DNA of 7,813 nt, taken from NCBI GenBank assembly GCA_964405405.1, contig CAYONT010000078.1, positions 1-7,813 of the forward strand. The letters are read 5' to 3'. Below are positions 6,596-7,813 of the stretch, piece after piece. Both the position numbers and the translations under genes were made by a program. The stretch is from CAMCYM01 sp964405405. GTDB lineage: Bacteria > Bacteroidota > Bacteroidia > Flavobacteriales_D > Sanyastnellaceae. Position 1 is the stretch's first letter. The number at the start of each line of letters is the position of its first letter. The notes under the pieces are model-generated. The model was given only the letters and a program-made list of their open reading frames with translations, made no database searches and was not told the DNA's origin.

Positions 6596-6782
6596 GTTCA
6601 TGTTTCTACTGGTTCTTGGCATCGGTTGACCCGTCTGGATTTTCGATTTTATGACAATCCTTTGACTCCAACCTCGACCTTGGGACCGGCTACACGGTGG
6701 TCGCCTACTAGGCGTCCATTGCGGAGACCACCGCCCATGAAAACCGCTACCTGATGGCCCTTGCCATCTGAGATGGGGAACG
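6596..6782. other. Non-coding gap after the operon
   Basis: No gene is apparent between the operon stop and the right-hand IS66 terminus. The region holds a long hairpin (6695-6733) and a smaller one, GATGGC/GCCATC around CCTT (6753-6768). Neither is followed by a T-tract, so no standard intrinsic terminator for the operon can be named. Confidence 0.55.
6695..6733. repeat. Nested inverted repeat downstream of the operon
   Basis: CGGTGGTC (6695-6702) is perfectly complementary to GACCACCG (6726-6733). Inside the arms sits a second palindrome, GCCTA-C-TAGGC (6703-6713). It could fold into a stem in RNA and help protect or end the operon transcript, or be a leftover of a mobile element end. The lack of T-tract argues against an ordinary terminator. 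Confidence 0.4.
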
Positions 6783-7056
6783 GACGGCGTCCGGTGAGTG
6801 ACAGGGTTCCCCGCCGTTGGGGTGCTGGCAGCATGGGTGGGGCGAGAACCGCGTCCCGGCCCGGGCGATGTCAGGCCGTCGCGGGCTTCCAGTTTCCAGG
6901 CAGCAGTTCGTGCAGGTTCGCGGTCGTCGCCGTCGGGATCCTCCGGAGCACGTCCCTCCAGCCACTTCGCCGGATCCAAGCCGGCTCGCCGCGCCGTGAC
7001 CGGCAGGCGGTCGATCACCGCGCTTCGACGTCCCGCACGGGGATGCACGGTGATCG
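6783..7056 (-). mobile_element. IS66-family remnant, 3' end, right copy
   Basis: Read on the minus strand this is the 3' end of an IS66 element: transposase C-terminus, stop at 6873-6871, and about 90 bp of 3' sequence to a decayed terminus near 6783. That terminus reads GACGGCGTCCGG on the + strand, against GTAAGCGTCCGG in the left copy. It is an inverted partner of 390-684; matching stretches include the region coding 'VLRRI.TATT.NLH' and CGCCCCACCCAT after the stop. Sequence upstream of about 7056 no longer resembles IS66, so the 5' part is lost. Confidence 0.72.
6871..7056 (-). pseudogene. IS66 transposase (TnpC) C-terminal remnant, right copy
   Basis: The minus strand encodes 'AGRRSAVIDRLPVTARRAGL' followed by 'DPAKWL'. 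After one extra G at about 6958 it continues in another frame as RDVLRRIPTATTANLHELLP plus GNWKPATA and the stop at 6873-6871. Joined, this is a typical IS66 TnpC C-terminus (GLDPAKWLRDVLRRIPT...LHELLPGNW). The single-base insertion and the missing catalytic core make it a pseudogene. It is better preserved than the left copy at 440-580. Confidence 0.8.
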
Positions 7057-7161
7057 ACCCGTCATGCTTCTGATCCTGAAATCGGCAGTCAATGAGGGTG
7101 CCAAAACGAGTAAACGCCCTTCTCATCGGGTCGGATGGGCTCATGGACAGGAACCCAGAGG

Positions 7162-7178
7162 CTCACCCAGCGGGTGAG
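7162..7178. repeat. Perfect short hairpin
   Basis: CTCACCC and GGGTGAG pair perfectly around the loop AGC. There is no T-tract, so it is not called a terminator. It lies just before the REP-like element and may belong to the same repetitive non-coding block. Confidence 0.35.
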
Positions 7179-7199
7179 GTCGAGGTCGGCCCGGTTCGG

Positions 7200-7276
7200 C
7201 TGTAGGCCGGGTCCCCTGACCCGGCGCAACGGGCATGCGGCATCGCCATCGCCGCGTGAGGGCACGCGGCCTACAG
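7200..7276. repeat. REP/BIME-like element with two internal hairpins
   Basis: The 77-bp unit is bounded by CTGTAGGCC (7200-7208) and its exact complement GGCCTACAG (7268-7276). Inside are two perfect 8-bp stems with 4-base loops: GCCGGGTC/GACCCGGC (7206-7225) and GCCGCGTG/CACGCGGC (7251-7270). Outer arms that can pair and two inner hairpins match the architecture of REP or BIME-type extragenic repeats, which RAYT transposases mobilise. No RAYT gene is in the window. Such repeats mark intergenic space and may stabilise or end transcripts. Confidence 0.6.
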
Positions 7277-7681
7277 ATTGCCCAACTGCCGATTCTAGGC
7301 TGATGCGTAGATCCGCATCGAAGGGATGATGCCGAGATCCGGGTTATGCGGAGTTGGGCGGCCGGATGGGCACAGGGACCACCGTGCGTATGGCCCCAGT
7401 GCCCCGAAAATGGGAGTTCCTCGACGTTTTCGGTGGGTGCAAAGCGGTGATGTCCATCACGACAGCCCGGGGCATCGTCCACGGGTCGGCCCTCCCACCA
7501 ACCCGTCCCCCCCCTTGAAAGGGTGCGCGCACGCATGGTTCACGCGCTGAAGCCGGGGTTGGGTCGCCCTTTCGGGGCTCGTGACGTCGGGGACGCGGGA
7601 AACCGGGGCGTTACCGCTGGCTGGCATGGGGCTGGCCCGTTGGGGCGCCAGGCCCTCGGACGAAGGGCGATGGGTCCCCTG
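7277..7681. other. Gene-free, GC-rich stretch with small dyads
   Basis: No coding region is convincing on either strand. Visible dyads are GATGCG/CGCATC (7302-7319), CCGAAAA/TTTTCGG (7404-7433) and GTGATG/CATCAC (7447-7460). A second C8 tract lies at about 7506-7513. The stretch looks like chromosomal intergenic or decayed sequence; I recognise no function in it. Confidence 0.5.
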
Positions 7682-7813
7682 CATTGACCTCCGAGCCTCA
7701 AACATTGACCTCCAAGGCTCAAACGTTGACCTCCGAGGCTTAAACGTTGACCTCCGAAGCTCAAACGTTGACCTCCGAGGCTCAAACGTTGACCTCCGAG
7801 GCTCAAACGTTGA
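7682..7813. repeat. 21-bp tandem repeat array, open at the window edge
   Basis: Six full 21-bp units (starting at 7682, 7703, 7724, 7745, 7766 and 7787) and six bases of a seventh are arranged head to tail with no spacers. The consensus begins CGTTGACCTCCGAGGCTCAA and ends with one more A. Units differ at only a few positions, with the most variation at the left edge, as expected for an expanding minisatellite. Because 21 is a multiple of three, the minus strand stays open as a heptapeptide repeat (LSLGGQR), but the absence of any other protein signal suggests a non-coding array. Direct repeats of 21 bp also occur as plasmid iterons, but no Rep gene or AT-rich origin is visible here. Confidence 0.85.

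Noticed and set aside
6059..7144. A 361-codon open frame on the minus strand.
   Set aside because: It overlaps the antisense of the large ATPase and the IS66 remnant. Only a short part (the 'AGRRSAVI...GLDPAKWL' piece) is real IS66 coding in this frame; the rest has no family resemblance and changes character across the boundary.
7540..7806. A minus-strand frame with repeated LSLGGQR.
   Set aside because: The repeat is an automatic result of a 21-bp tandem array in frame. The rest of the frame shows no protein family, and no start signal is seen.
7682..7813. CRISPR array.
   Set aside because: The units are contiguous 21-bp repeats without spacers, and no cas genes are present.
7682..7813. 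Plasmid iteron origin.
   Set aside because: The unit length fits, but there is no Rep gene, DnaA box or AT-rich stretch in the visible sequence.

Overview
The window is an accessory region of a high-GC bacterial chromosome or large replicon. A two-gene operon (1285-6595) sits between transposon remnants. The organism is probably a member of the Planctomycetota. That guess rests on the style of the IS21 and IS66 transposases, a REP-like hairpin element and the lack of Shine-Dalgarno sites. It is an inference; nothing here fixes the taxon.

Layout, left to right. Positions 1-~385 hold the 5' end of an IS21-family element, read leftward: the N-terminus of an IstA transposase and the element's terminal repeats. 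Positions ~390-684 are the decayed 3' end of an IS66-family element on the + strand, apparently cut by the IS21. It ends in a recognisable IS66 terminus (minus strand GTAAGCGTCCGG). Positions 685-1284 have no convincing gene but contain a terminator-like hairpin and a perfect inverted repeat. Gene 1 (1285-2541) encodes a PilT/VirB11-like secretion-type ATPase with a strongly altered Walker A motif. Gene 2 (2564-6595) begins 22 bp later and encodes a 1343-residue protein. It has an intact KaiC/RecA-like ATPase domain, a second degenerate KaiC-like domain with a large insertion, and a long C-terminal part that reads like a type-1 extracellular solute-binding fold but has no signal peptide. Positions 6596-6782 are non-coding with hairpins. 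Positions 6783-~7056 are a second IS66 3' remnant in the opposite orientation. A REP-like double hairpin follows (7200-7276), then gene-free sequence, then a 21-bp tandem array (7682-7813) running off the window end.

How it fits together. Two IS66 3' ends in inverted orientation bracket about 6.1 kb that holds only the two-gene operon, so the operon may have been carried as cargo of a composite-like element. The operon looks less GC-rich than its flanks by eye, which fits transfer. The PilT-like ATPase and the KaiC-like ATPase fused to a possible ligand-binding domain are most simply read as partners in one nucleotide-driven sensing or switching machine. No nuclease, toxin, pilin, secretin or membrane protein is visible in the window, so a role in defence, signalling or secretion cannot be assigned from this sequence. 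A C8 tract lies exactly between the two KaiC-like domains. A one-base slip there gives an immediate UAA, which could yield a free first domain.
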